DNA of 64,000 bases from CAZLDI01 sp964558415 (GCA_964558415.1 CAZLDI010000003.1:136627-200626), one strand, 5' to 3'. Shown: positions 40,847 through 50,380, counted from the stretch's first letter. Notes: generated by a model from the sequence alone, not told the origin. Numbers and translations: made by a program.

Positions 40847-42328
40847 TTAGACCTCCTGACCTCTCCTCAGCAACCGTCCCGAGTGCAGCGCCGTCTGACG
40901 TCCACGCTCCGCGGCTACCTCTCCGTTCACGACGACGTAGTCGATCCCCTCGGGGTACTGTCGAGGATCCTCGTACGTCGCCCGGTCGACGATCCGGTCC
41001 GGATCGAACACAACTATGTCCGCAAACCAGCCCTCCCGTAGTTGGCCGCGCTTCGGCAGATTCATGCGCTGCGCGGGAAGCGAGGTCATCTTCCGCACGC
41101 CTTCTTCGACGGTGAAGAGACGGTGGTCTCGCACATACGGCCCAAGCACGCGCGGGAACGTCCCGTAGAGCCGCGGGTGCGGCTTTCCGGTAGGTGAGGG
41201 GATGCCGTCCGAACCGATCATGCACTGAGGGTGCGACATCACGCGTTGGACGTCGGGCTCGTCCATGGCCCAGAAGACCGCCACCGCGCCGGGGTCCTCG
41301 GAGACGACGCGCCGGCCGGCTTCCATGGGCGAGACCCCCAGCATCTCACCAAGCTCGGTCAGCGACTTGCCTTCCCACTCGGGCCGTCCCCGCACGCTGG
41401 CGGCCATCACGCCGTCTATGTCCCGGCCTGCGGCCTGGCCAATGACGATCGCCATTATCGTGCTGGCTGCCGTGTACGGATACGCGTCGAACGTCACGTC
41501 CAAGCCGCCATCGCGCTCTCGCTCGATGAGCGCGATGGAGTCCACAGTCTTGCCGAAGTTAGGCGGGTCAGAGGCTTTGTGGTGCGATATCTCGACCGGC
41601 AGCCCCGCCTCGCGACCGATCGTGATCGCCTCAACTACGGCTTCCAGCAGTCGTTCGGACTCGTTCCGGATGTGGCTCATGTAAATGCCGCCGTGCTTCG
41701 CGGCGCCCTTCGCCAGCTCGATGATCTCCCCAGTGGCCGCGAAGGCGCCGGGAGGGTAGATCAGGCCCGTCGAAAGACCGAGAGCGCCGGCAGTCATACC
41801 CTCCTCCACGTCTTCGCGCATCGCCGCCAGCTCGCGGCCGTCCGGCGCGCGCCGCTCCATGCGGAGGTGGCGGTGCCGCACCGGGCCGTGCGGCACGAAG
41901 CAGCCTACGTTGATGGCGGGACGGGCCTTCGCCACCGCAGACATATACTCGCCGAACGTCTGCCAGGTAATCTCGGGGAGAGAGCCGAGGACGTTCTGCA
42001 CGCCGGGAATCGTCAGCGTGCGGCTCTCGTCCAGGGGCGCCACGCCCGCGCCGCAGTTGCCGACGATATCCGTGGTGACGCCCTGCATCAGTTTGAAGTC
42101 CATCGGCGTGCTCAGCACCGCTGCGTCGTCATGCGCGTGGACATCAATGAAGCCGGGCGCCACGCTCAGCCCGGAAACATCCACTACGCGCCTGGCCGCG
42201 CCCAGATCGTCGCCGATCGCCACGATGCGGTCGCCGCGTATCGCGATATCAGCGGGGAAGGAAGGGGCGCCGGTACCGTCGATGATCGCGCCGTTGCGGA
42301 TTAGAAGATCGAACTCGGCATCGGGCAT
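40847..42328 (-). CDS. N-acyl-D-amino-acid deacylase/amidohydrolase family protein
   Basis: Zinc amidohydrolase, 493 residues, of the D-aminoacylase type. DLLIRNGAIIDGTGAPSFPAD, APGFIDVHAHDDA (metal HxH), MQGVTTDIVGNCG and the C-terminal GWFADIVVFDPDRIVDRATY are diagnostic. The ATG at 42328 fits; a TTG 12 bases upstream is less likely. Hydrolysis of an acylated D-amino acid or a dihydropyrimidinase-like amide is expected. Confidence 0.88.
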   Translation of the reverse strand: MPDAEFDLLIRNGAIIDGTGAPSFPADIAIRGDRIVAIGDDLGAARRVVDVSGLSVAPGFIDVHAHDDAAVLSTPMDFKLMQGVTTDIVGNCGAGVAPLDESRTLTIPGVQNVLGSLPEITWQTFGEYMSAVAKARPAINVGCFVPHGPVRHRHLRMERRAPDGRELAAMREDVEEGMTAGALGLSTGLIYPPGAFAATGEIIELAKGAAKHGGIYMSHIRNESERLLEAVVEAITIGREAGLPVEISHHKASDPPNFGKTVDSIALIERERDGGLDVTFDAYPYTAASTIMAIVIGQAAGRDIDGVMAASVRGRPEWEGKSLTELGEMLGVSPMEAGRRVVSEDPGAVAVFWAMDEPDVQRVMSHPQCMIGSDGIPSPTGKPHPRLYGTFPRVLGPYVRDHRLFTVEEGVRKMTSLPAQRMNLPKRGQLREGWFADIVVFDPDRIVDRATYEDPRQYPEGIDYVVVNGEVAAERGRQTALHSGRLLRRGQEV

Positions 42329-42415
42329 GAGTGGCTGCAACGTAGCAGGCGGCGGGACGAGATGTCAATCGTCGATCTGCACGGGGCCGGCGGCCGGTTG
42401 AGTGCCGTTCACCCC

Positions 42416-42444
42416 TTGGCACACGCTCCCCGGGCGCATAGAAT
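42416..42444 (+). promoter_or_regulatory. recQ promoter
   Basis: TTGGCA, 17-base spacer, TAGAAT; the ATG is only 11 bases after the -10 and has no ribosome binding site. Confidence 0.55.
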
Positions 42445-42455
42445 CCCGACCTGAC

Positions 42456-44678
42456 ATGATTACCCTAATGACCGCAGACCACCAGCGGGAAAACGGTTAC
42501 AGCGCCGACGCTGAGGACTCGACGCTCCTCGCAGCGCTCAAACAGTACTTCGGGTTCGAGGCTTTCCGCCCCCACCAGGAGGACATCATTCGCGATTCGC
42601 TGTCCGGGCGCGACGTCTTCGCGCTGCTGCCGACGGGTGGCGGGAAGTCGCTCTGCTTCCAGCTGCCGGCGCTCGTGCGGCCCGGCCTCACCCTCGTCGT
42701 TTCGCCCCTGATCGCACTGATGAAGGACCAGGTGGACGGGCTGCGTTCGATGGGCATCGAGGCCACGTTCGTTAACTCATCCCTCGCTCCGAACGAGGCC
42801 CGCGCTCGCCTCCGTGGCGTGGAAAGCGGGGCCTATCGCCTGCTCTACGTCGCGCCAGAGCGGCTGATGCAACCCGGCTTCCTGGCGGACCTGCAACGCT
42901 GGAACGTGGGCCTCTTCGCCATCGACGAAGCCCACTGCATCAGCGAGTGGGGCCACGACTTCCGCCCGGAGTATCGGGAGCTGGAGCAGTTGCGCCGGAT
43001 GTTTCCGGAAGTACCGGTGATGGCACTGACCGCGACGGCCACCGAGCGCGTCCGCGCGGACATTATCAAGCAGCTGCGGCTGCGCGCAGCGGCGTGCCAC
43101 GTGGCGAGCTTCAACCGGCCCAACCTTACATACCGCGTCATCGCCAAGAGCAAGCCGTACCAGCAGGTGCGAGAGTTGGTCCGCAGGCGACCGTCGGAAA
43201 GTGGCATCGTCTACTGCCTCAGCCGGCTCGGGGCGGAGAGCGTGGCGAGGAGGTTGCGGGCGGACGGCGTGAAAGCCGCCCCGTACCATGCGGGACTGGA
43301 GAAGGAGGAACGCTCGGCGAACCAGGAGCGCTTCCTGCGCGATGAGGTGCAGGTGATCTGCGCCACGATCGCCTTCGGCATGGGCGTCCACAAGCCGAAC
43401 ATCCGCTTCGTTGTCCACTACGACCTGCCGAAGAGCGTGGAGGGCTATTACCAGGAGACGGGGCGCGCCGGCCGCGACGGCCTGCCCAGTGAGTGCCTGC
43501 TGCTCTTCAGCCCCGGCGACGCCGTGAAGTACCAGCAGTTCATTGAAGAGAAGCCCGACGAGCGTGAACGCGAGGTCGCCCGGCAACAGCTGCGACAGAC
43601 CGTTGAATATGCGGAATCCGCAGCCTGTCGCCGGTACGACCTGCTCCGATACTTCGGTGAGGAGTTCGCCGCGTCGGGCTGCCAGGCGTGCGACAACTGC
43701 CTGTCGCCGCGCCAGACGTTCGACGGCACCGACGCGGCCCGGAAGCTGCTCTCAGCGGTCTATCGGATCCGCGAGAGGAGTGGGTTCGACGTTGGCCTGA
43801 AACACATCGCCGAAGTTCTGACCGGCGCCAACACGGAGAAAGTGCGCAGCATGGGACACGAAGGACTTTCCGTATACGGAGCCGGAAAGCAGCATTCCCG
43901 CTCTGCGTGGGCGGCCATCGGACGTGAGCTCGTGCGCCTCGGCTACCTCCGTCAGGCATCGGGCCGGTTCAGTGTCGCCGAATTAACCCCCGCCGCCTAC
44001 GACTTCATGCGCGGGAGCGCGCCGCTTACGCTCACGAAACCCGATGTACCCACTGACGCGAAGACCGGTTCCGCCGGCTCGATCGAGTGCGACGAGGCGC
44101 TGTTTGAGCGCCTGCGCGCCCTGCGCAAACGGTTGGCCGACGAGCGCGGCGTCCCGGCCTATCACGTCTTCTCGGACGTGGCGCTCCGCCAGATGGCTCG
44201 CGACTACCCTGCCGCGGAAGCGCAGCTCTCCCGCATCAGCGGTGTTGGAGCGAGCAAGCTGCGCGAGTTCGGGGCCGTCTTCATGAGCGAGATCGCGGAG
44301 CACCTGCGCGTGAACCCGCGAATGGAGTTCGGCGGCGGCACGCCGCCCCCGCCGGCACCGGTACCTTCGCGATTGGGCGACACCCATCACGAGACGTTGC
44401 GCCGCTTCCGTGCGGGCCAATCTGTGCCGGAGATCGCACTCGAACGTGGGCTGGTCGCCGGAACCGTCTGGGGGCATCTTGCGGATGCGGTGGAAGCCGG
44501 CGAAGAGATAGACGTGGACAGCCTGCTGACGCCCCAGGACAAGCGGGACATCGGGGACGCGTTCTCTAAACTGGGCTTCGCGAACATCGTGGGCGTACGC
44601 GAGATGCTTGGAGAACGGTTCAGCTACGGGCTGCTGAAGATATTTCGGGCAACGGAACAACGCTCCGTTTCAGCGTAG
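42456..44678 (+). CDS. recQ: ATP-dependent DNA helicase RecQ
   Basis: 3'-5' helicase, 740 residues. QEDIIRDSLSGRDVF, Walker A LLPTGGGKSLC, DEAH box AIDEAHCISEWGHDF, YYQETGRAGRDG, zinc cysteines around CRRYDLL and CQACDNC, an RQC winged helix, an HRDC domain (LRKRLADERGVPAYHVFSD), and an extra C-terminal helix-turn-helix (GQSVPEIALERGLVAGTV). Start chosen from the promoter position. Confidence 0.95.
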   Translation: MITLMTADHQRENGYSADAEDSTLLAALKQYFGFEAFRPHQEDIIRDSLSGRDVFALLPTGGGKSLCFQLPALVRPGLTLVVSPLIALMKDQVDGLRSMGIEATFVNSSLAPNEARARLRGVESGAYRLLYVAPERLMQPGFLADLQRWNVGLFAIDEAHCISEWGHDFRPEYRELEQLRRMFPEVPVMALTATATERVRADIIKQLRLRAAACHVASFNRPNLTYRVIAKSKPYQQVRELVRRRPSESGIVYCLSRLGAESVARRLRADGVKAAPYHAGLEKEERSANQERFLRDEVQVICATIAFGMGVHKPNIRFVVHYDLPKSVEGYYQETGRAGRDGLPSECLLLFSPGDAVKYQQFIEEKPDEREREVARQQLRQTVEYAESAACRRYDLLRYFGEEFAASGCQACDNCLSPRQTFDGTDAARKLLSAVYRIRERSGFDVGLKHIAEVLTGANTEKVRSMGHEGLSVYGAGKQHSRSAWAAIGRELVRLGYLRQASGRFSVAELTPAAYDFMRGSAPLTLTKPDVPTDAKTGSAGSIECDEALFERLRALRKRLADERGVPAYHVFSDVALRQMARDYPAAEAQLSRISGVGASKLREFGAVFMSEIAEHLRVNPRMEFGGGTPPPPAPVPSRLGDTHHETLRRFRAGQSVPEIALERGLVAGTVWGHLADAVEAGEEIDVDSLLTPQDKRDIGDAFSKLGFANIVGVREMLGERFSYGLLKIFRATEQRSVSA

Positions 44679-44712
44679 CCTTTGTTCGTCGAGCGGGCTG
44701 CCTCCGTGTCCA

Positions 44713-45198
44713 TCACAACCACGGCGGCAGGAAGCGCTTCGCGAGAAGCCACAGACGCGCGTATATCGGCGTCTCCAGCGAGAAGTCCTGCGACAGAGCC
44801 CGTTCGGGCGTAACGACAAGAGTAATCTCGGCGCTCTGCTCTATCGCCTCGCGAGAGATGCGCTGATACGCGGCCCCCGCCACTCCGCCGAGGTAGTGGC
44901 GGGCCATGTCTTTGGCCAGCCCCTCGGCTTCCGGCTCGATCGTCGCCCTTCCGTGAATGGTTACGCTCTTGTACGGCGGCCTTTCGTCCTGCACGCAGAT
45001 CGTGACCCGTGGGTCGCGGCGCACGTTCATCGCCTTGATGCTCTCCAAGCCCGTTCGGATGAGGAACCGCCCATCCCGATAGAGGTACCAGATGGGGGTG
45101 AGGACCGGCTCTCCCGCCGGGCCGATGGTTGCGAGAACGCAGACGTGGCGTCCGCGCAGGTACCGCTCCCACTCTGGCTTGCTTAGACGCTTTGGCAT
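44713..45198 (-). CDS. pyridoxamine 5'-phosphate oxidase-family flavin-binding protein
   Basis: 161 residues, split-barrel fold. CVLATIGPAGEPVLTPIWYLY, then FLIRTGLESIKAMNVRRDPRVTICV and KSVTIHGRATIE are typical of FMN- or F420-binding PNPOx-like proteins. Substrate unknown. Convergent with recQ. Confidence 0.85.
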   Translation of the reverse strand: MPKRLSKPEWERYLRGRHVCVLATIGPAGEPVLTPIWYLYRDGRFLIRTGLESIKAMNVRRDPRVTICVQDERPPYKSVTIHGRATIEPEAEGLAKDMARHYLGGVAGAAYQRISREAIEQSAEITLVVTPERALSQDFSLETPIYARLWLLAKRFLPPWL

Positions 45199-45249
45199 TG
45201 CGGCTGCAACGTAGCAGGACAGGGACGCGCAGTCAACGCGCGGTGGCGG

Positions 45250-47943
45250 TCAGATGAGTTCCAGCTTCGTGGCGGCGAGGACCGCCTCCGCCCGGTTCTT
45301 CGCGCTGAGCTTCGTCATGATGGCGCCCAAATAGTCCTTCACTGTATGGGGACTGAGGAAGAGGGTGGCCGCGATCTTCTTGTTCGTCAGCCCCTGCGCT
45401 ACCAGCTCGAGAATGCGGATGTCCTGCTCGGACAGCCGCAGCGCCGCCTGCGCGTCCTCGCCACGCCGCAGTCTGCGCGCCACGGAACCCTGGGGGTGCA
45501 AGGCGTCTTTCGGACGCGATTCCGCCGCGATACCGCTCTGGGTAACCGTGTACAGGAAGTCTTCCTGTTCGGCGTCGAAGGTCCCTCCTTGTTGCGCGCT
45601 TCGAGCCAGGGCCAGGTCGGTCATCCGGCGCTCGATGGCGATGCTGGCTATGTGAACGGCGACCTCCACGCTGGTGCTCTCAAGTGGCTGTGGTGTGTGT
45701 GGGGCGCGATAGTACATTGCCAGCGTGCCCAGCACGCGGCCGGCAGTTGAAAGGATGGGCGTGGACCACGCGGCCTGCAGTCCGTGACCAAGCATGAGGT
45801 CGCGGTTGTCTACCCAGAGCGGGTCACTGGCGATGTCTGAGCAGATTACCGGCAGCGCCCGGTAAGCGGCCGTGCCGCAGGATCCTGACCGCGGGCCGAT
45901 CGGGACCCCGGTCTCCAGCGCCTGCGTGAAGGAATCGGGAAGGCTCGGGGCGGCCACGATCACAAGCGCGGTCCCGTCCTCGTTGACCAGGCAGACGGAG
46001 CAAAGCGCTGCCGGCGTGAGGCCTTCCACCATCTGCGCCAGCGCGTCCAGCACATCCTCCATCGCGATGCCGGCGGCGATCATCTCCAGGAGACGGTTCT
46101 GCTGCTCCAGCAGGTATTGGCCGCGTCTTCGGTCGGTAACGTCTCGCGAATTCACGATGGCAACCAGTTCACCTGACTCGGCCGGTTCGACGCGCCCAAC
46201 TGACTCCAGGTAGCGCCACGCCCCGGACTTGTGGAGCACTCGCATCTCCGCCCGCTGGACTGTTCCCGGCTCCTGCGCGGCGGCGTTGAAGACCGCGAGC
46301 ACCGGCTCGCGGTCTTCCGGATGGATAAAGTCGAAGACGTTTCTGCCTAACCGTTCCTCCAGCATGTATCCCAGAACGCGGGTCACGGCGTCGCTTTCGT
46401 ATTTGATTGTCCCATCCAGGCCAAGGACCACGATGATGTCGGAGACGTTCTCCGTAAGTGATCGGAAATGGCTCTCGCTCTTCCGCAGAGCGAGCTCGGC
46501 CTCCTTCAGCTGCGTAATATCGACAACGGACGCGAATACTCTGGACAGCGACTCCTCATGACCGGGTGGTATTGAGAGTTTGAACCTGATATGTATGCGT
46601 TCACTTGCAAGTGTGTAATTAACCGTCTCAGCCTCGAACTCCGTCTGGCCGGCCGCGAGCGCCACGAGCTCCTGCTCGAACACCTTGTACGATTCTTCGC
46701 CAAAGATGACGCCCAGCCCGCTCACAAACGCGTCTACGTTGTGGGCCTTGTACAGGGCGAGTGTGGCGCGGTTCACGGCGATGACCTTCACCATAGCGGC
46801 GCACGCGGCGACGTCCTCCGGATGATTTGCCAGATAGGCAGCGAAGTCCTCGACGCCGCTTCGGGAACGGGAGTCGAAGAACGTCTTCACCTCCGACATG
46901 TCCGCTTCCCACAGCGAGATGGGCGAGTCTTCGAACAGGACCCGGTGGTTTTCGGCGCTCTTCTTTAGCTCAAGTTCCATCTGCTTGCGCTCAGTGACAT
47001 CCCTGGAGACGGTGACGATGAAGGTTGCGCCGGATTCGTCGCTCTGGGCCCTCCCGAGACTTTCGATGTAGTGCCACGTGCCGTCGCTGTGGAAGGCGCG
47101 GATTTCTGCACGCGCGACACTGCCGGGATCCTCGATGGCTCCGCGGAAGGCGCTTACGACGATACTGCGGTCGTCCGGGTGAACGAAGTCAAGTATCGAT
47201 CGTCCGACCCGCTCGGCCGCCGTATATCCGAGTACATGCTCCGACCCAGCGGCCTCGTAAAGGACGTTTCCGTCCGTTCCGACAACGGCGAAGAAGTCCG
47301 GCGCCTGGTCGGCAAGCGAGCGTAAGTGCTGCTCGGAACGCTGCAAGGCCCACTCTCTTGCGGCGGCCCTGCCGATCGCTTCCCCGATCGACTTTAGCGT
47401 AGTCACGATGCGATCGTTAGTCTCCCGGGGCTCCCGGCTGAAGAGGGCGACCACGCCGCTTACCTCCCTGCCCGAGCCAAATGGGAAGGCGCAGGCAGAC
47501 CCCAATCCGGCCTCCGTGGCGGCGTCCCTGCGCAAGAAGATCGGGTCAGCGGCAAGGTCCGTGATCCATTCCGGTCTACCGCCGGACCACACCCGGCCAA
47601 CCAGACCGGTGCCCCTCCCAAGGGCGCCCTTACGGGCCATCGCCTCGAATCCCTCGGCATCTACAGAGGGCTCGTTCCAGAGCGCCTTCAGGCGCAATAG
47701 TTCGGCATCGCGGTCGACCACCCAGATCTCCGCCAGCTGCCAGCCGAGATTCCCGCAAAGCGCCTGGAGCAGCCTGGGCGCCGCCTCGGAGAGCGTGTAG
47801 TGTTGCTCGAGAATATCGGTGACCGCGGCGAGCGCACCCTCAAGATCCGTATCGGGGGCGGCGGTACGCGAACTCGAACGGCGAGGCGGCGGGCGCTTGG
47901 GGATGGCCGGCTTGGCGCTGGCTTTCGGGCTCATTGGTGACAT
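45250..47943 (-). CDS. GAF/PAS multi-sensor transcription factor with LuxR-type HTH
   Basis: 897 residues: GAF (about 40-195), PAS (about 205-325, ending VTVSRDVTERKQ), a PAS-like region (about 330-480), PAS (about 490-610, VNSRDVTDRRR), GAF (about 620-765), and a C-terminal LuxR helix-turn-helix (SEQDIRILELVAQGLTNKKIAATLFLSPHTVKDYLGAIMTK as a region). There is no histidine kinase or receiver domain, so it is a one-component regulator reading one or more small-molecule or redox signals. It is divergent from the TasA/SipW-type locus and is the obvious candidate regulator. Confidence 0.9.
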   Translation of the reverse strand: MSPMSPKASAKPAIPKRPPPRRSSSRTAAPDTDLEGALAAVTDILEQHYTLSEAAPRLLQALCGNLGWQLAEIWVVDRDAELLRLKALWNEPSVDAEGFEAMARKGALGRGTGLVGRVWSGGRPEWITDLAADPIFLRRDAATEAGLGSACAFPFGSGREVSGVVALFSREPRETNDRIVTTLKSIGEAIGRAAAREWALQRSEQHLRSLADQAPDFFAVVGTDGNVLYEAAGSEHVLGYTAAERVGRSILDFVHPDDRSIVVSAFRGAIEDPGSVARAEIRAFHSDGTWHYIESLGRAQSDESGATFIVTVSRDVTERKQMELELKKSAENHRVLFEDSPISLWEADMSEVKTFFDSRSRSGVEDFAAYLANHPEDVAACAAMVKVIAVNRATLALYKAHNVDAFVSGLGVIFGEESYKVFEQELVALAAGQTEFEAETVNYTLASERIHIRFKLSIPPGHEESLSRVFASVVDITQLKEAELALRKSESHFRSLTENVSDIIVVLGLDGTIKYESDAVTRVLGYMLEERLGRNVFDFIHPEDREPVLAVFNAAAQEPGTVQRAEMRVLHKSGAWRYLESVGRVEPAESGELVAIVNSRDVTDRRRGQYLLEQQNRLLEMIAAGIAMEDVLDALAQMVEGLTPAALCSVCLVNEDGTALVIVAAPSLPDSFTQALETGVPIGPRSGSCGTAAYRALPVICSDIASDPLWVDNRDLMLGHGLQAAWSTPILSTAGRVLGTLAMYYRAPHTPQPLESTSVEVAVHIASIAIERRMTDLALARSAQQGGTFDAEQEDFLYTVTQSGIAAESRPKDALHPQGSVARRLRRGEDAQAALRLSEQDIRILELVAQGLTNKKIAATLFLSPHTVKDYLGAIMTKLSAKNRAEAVLAATKLELI

Positions 47944-47996
47944 GTTGGTATTAACACTTTAGAACGCCGCGATTCAAGACCGGTTATAGCAGGGTC

Positions 47997-48062
47997 GGCC
48001 TCAGAACACCCCCCCGAATGGGGGGTTCTGAGGCCCCCGAGCCATCCTACCCCCCGAACGGG
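47997..48062. promoter_or_regulatory. inverted repeat and repeated CCCCCCGAA element in the divergent matrix promoter region
   Basis: Arms GGCCTCAGAA (47997-48006) and TTCTGAGGCC (48026-48035) enclose CCCCCCCGAATGGGGGG; a second CCCCCCGAACGGG follows at 48050. It lies in the 213-base gap between the LuxR-type regulator and the TasA-like gene. Operator pair or transcription terminator are both possible. Confidence 0.5.
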
Positions 48063-48156
48063 CGTCCTGATACGCGTTACGCCGGCCGCGTGGTGCGGTC
48101 TTTGTGAGTGAATGCTCCATACAGGGTAGTGAGCATGAAAACAAGGAGGCTCTTTT

Positions 48157-48753
48157 ATGAAGCGCAGCAAGCGAATCCTCGCGGTTATCCTCGCCGTCGG
48201 CGCGGTGGCCGCCGTATTCGGCGGCATCAGCAACGCGCTGTTCACGGACTCGGACCCGGTGGGTAGCAACACGATGGACTTCGGCACGATCAGCCTGACC
48301 ACGTCGCCGGCGAGCGCAATCTGGGCGCCGCTCACGGCGGCCATGCCCGGCGACCGCGCAACCGGGTCGCTGACCGCTACGAACGCGGGCTCAGGGCAGC
48401 TACGCTATGCAGTGACCGGATCCAACACCAACGCCACTGTGGCGGCGGCGATGAACCTGCGCGTTGCCCTGCGTGGCGGAGCGTCGTGTGACTTCCCGTA
48501 CCACAACACGGATGGCACGACCACAAGTCTCACCGACGATACCCAACTGTTCGCGGGCCTGCTTAACGTGGCGGCCCTGATCGGCAGCAGCGCGCAGGGC
48601 GCTCAAGCCGGAGACCGCACGCTGGCGGCCGCCGCGAACGAGGTGCTGTGTTTCGGGGTTGTCGCTCCGCTGAGCGCTGGCAACTCGCTGCAGGGTCTGG
48701 CGAACACGGCGACGTTCACCTTCGACTCCGAGCAGACATCTAACAACCCGTAG
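48157..48753 (+). CDS. TasA/CalY-like secreted protein with SipW-type signal
   Basis: 198 residues. A positively charged start and hydrophobic helix end in ISNALFTDSDPVGSNTMDFG, the signature of SipW-dependent signal peptides. The mature part is beta-rich (TGSLTATNAGSGQLRYAVTG), as in TasA/camelysin fibre proteins. Two cysteines (SCDF, LCFG) could pair outside. AAGGAGG precedes the ATG. A signal peptidase of the matching type follows, which supports the assignment. Confidence 0.8.
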   Translation: MKRSKRILAVILAVGAVAAVFGGISNALFTDSDPVGSNTMDFGTISLTTSPASAIWAPLTAAMPGDRATGSLTATNAGSGQLRYAVTGSNTNATVAAAMNLRVALRGGASCDFPYHNTDGTTTSLTDDTQLFAGLLNVAALIGSSAQGAQAGDRTLAAAANEVLCFGVVAPLSAGNSLQGLANTATFTFDSEQTSNNP

Positions 48754-48770
48754 ATTTATCTGGACGGTAT

Positions 48771-48817
48771 CACGAAACCCGTCCCGGCGAGGAGTATCTC
48801 GCGGGACGGGTTTCGTG
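48771..48817 (+). terminator. long perfect hairpin after the TasA-like gene
   Basis: 16-bp perfect stem CACGAAACCCGTCCCG/CGGGACGGGTTTCGTG with an inner CGAG/CTCG extension. No T tract follows, so it may act as an mRNA-end stabiliser that lowers signal peptidase expression relative to the fibre protein rather than as a full terminator. Confidence 0.6.
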
Positions 48818-48855
48818 CCGGAAGCCTATGCAACGAAAGTTAAGGTGACATTAAC

Positions 48856-49437
48856 GTGACGACGATAGAGAGAGCGACGGGACATCAGGCCGGGCAGGCG
48901 TGGGCAACGCGCCCGGCTGGATGGCCCGCGCAGGTCTCCTGGTTCGTCATATCGGTCACTGCGGCCGTGCTCCTGCTTGGGGTTGTCGCCTACGGTGCAG
49001 CGCCTCTCCTCGGATACAACATAAAGGTTGTCGGCGGAGGCAGCATGGAGCCCGACGTGCCGCGAGGGTCGCTCACTATCTCGCGCCTGGCGGACTCCGA
49101 AGATCTGCGGATCGGAGACATCATCAACTTCCGCTACCCGCAGGCGAATGCCAGCCTCACCCACCGGATCATCGCGATCAGGGAGGTTGAGGGTCAGCGT
49201 ATGTTCACGACGAAAGGGGACGCCAACCTGACCCCTGACCCGTTGGAGGTGGAACTGGGCGCCGGAGCGAACCGGGTGGAGCGCGTCGTGCTGCACGCTG
49301 GCTTCCTGGTGGCATTCGCCCGCGGCACGTCCGGCTTGTTATTGACGGTGGCCGCTCCCGTGCTGGCATTACTGGCAATGTACCTGTGGGAGCCGAGAAA
49401 CAACGGGAGTAAGGAAGCGAAGCCCGCACAGGGATGA
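48856..49437 (+). CDS. sipW: SipW-type signal peptidase I
   Basis: 193 residues with hydrophobic helices near 26-50 and 153-175. Catalytic Ser is in GGSMEPDVPRG; the general base region reads ASLTHRIIAI, a His in place of Lys, as in archaeal/ER-type and Bacillus SipW peptidases. TTKGDANLTPDP is the family's third block. GTG start. It sits between two proteins with SipW-type signals and should process them. Confidence 0.88.
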   Translation: MTTIERATGHQAGQAWATRPAGWPAQVSWFVISVTAAVLLLGVVAYGAAPLLGYNIKVVGGGSMEPDVPRGSLTISRLADSEDLRIGDIINFRYPQANASLTHRIIAIREVEGQRMFTTKGDANLTPDPLEVELGAGANRVERVVLHAGFLVAFARGTSGLLLTVAAPVLALLAMYLWEPRNNGSKEAKPAQG

Positions 49438-49438
49438 G

Positions 49439-50380
49439 ATGTCAGATCTCAGCTGGAAGCGGGTGGCCGCCTTCACTGCCGCCCTGATCGGCGCGGCTGT
49501 GCTCACTTTCACCGCCGTCAGCGTCGGCTACGCCGTGTTCTCGCAAGCACTGGGCGTTGGCAGCAATACCGTCACGTTCGATTCATTGAACGCCCCCACG
49601 GGGGTGGGCGCGACCGGCGGCACGTCGGTAAGTCTTACCTGGACGGCCACCTCAGACACCTATGCGAGCGGCCACCGCGTGCTCCGCGGGACTGCGGCGG
49701 GCGGGCCGTACGCACAGATCGCCGAGATCACTCCCCGCACGACCACCACCTATGTCGATAGCCCGGGCAACGGGACGTTCTACTACGTCGCCCGCGCCTT
49801 CTTCCAGAACTGGGAGAGCGCGAACAGCAATGAGGCGTCCGCAACAGTCGTTATCAACACCGGGTACTTGAGCTGCACCGCCAACGCCGCGGTGACCGCG
49901 AGCAGCGGCGACAACAACGGCTTCCAGCTGAATCCAGGCAACGCCTGCGCGGATGACGCCGCGTTCGCCGAAGACACAAATAGCGGTACGAACACCACCG
50001 CGAACTGCACTAACACCGGCAAGGACCGCCACATCTATCGTGACTACGGCCTCTCCATCCCCGCAGGGTCCACGATCAACGGCGTCGAGGTGCGGCTGGA
50101 CGCCTGGGCTGACAGCACGGTCGGCAGCCCTTACCTGTGCGTGGAGTTGTCCTGGGACGGCGGAACGACGTGGACAGCGACGCAACAGACGACGACGTTG
50201 ACCACGGCGCAAGCAACATACACCCTCGGTTCAGCGACGGACACGTGGGGCCGCACCTGGGCCGTCGGCGACTTCACCAACGCCAACTTCCGCGTGCGCA
50301 TCACGAGCGTAACGGGCAACAACAACCGCGACCCGCGGTTGGACTGGGTGCCCGTGCGCGTGACCTACAACCCACTGTAG
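49439..50380 (+). CDS. secreted fibronectin type III protein with SipW-type signal
   Basis: 313 residues. The signal region ends VGYAVFSQALGVGSNTVTF, sharing A-x-F-x(5-6)-VGSNT with the TasA-like protein. Residues about 51-140 form a fibronectin-III domain (PTGVGATGGTSVSLTWTA, YYVARAFFQNWESANSNEAS); the C-terminal part is another beta-sandwich (GLSIPAGSTINGVEVRLDAW). One base separates it from the sipW stop. Likely a matrix or surface component. Confidence 0.8.
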   Translation: MSDLSWKRVAAFTAALIGAAVLTFTAVSVGYAVFSQALGVGSNTVTFDSLNAPTGVGATGGTSVSLTWTATSDTYASGHRVLRGTAAGGPYAQIAEITPRTTTTYVDSPGNGTFYYVARAFFQNWESANSNEASATVVINTGYLSCTANAAVTASSGDNNGFQLNPGNACADDAAFAEDTNSGTNTTANCTNTGKDRHIYRDYGLSIPAGSTINGVEVRLDAWADSTVGSPYLCVELSWDGGTTWTATQQTTTLTTAQATYTLGSATDTWGRTWAVGDFTNANFRVRITSVTGNNNRDPRLDWVPVRVTYNPL

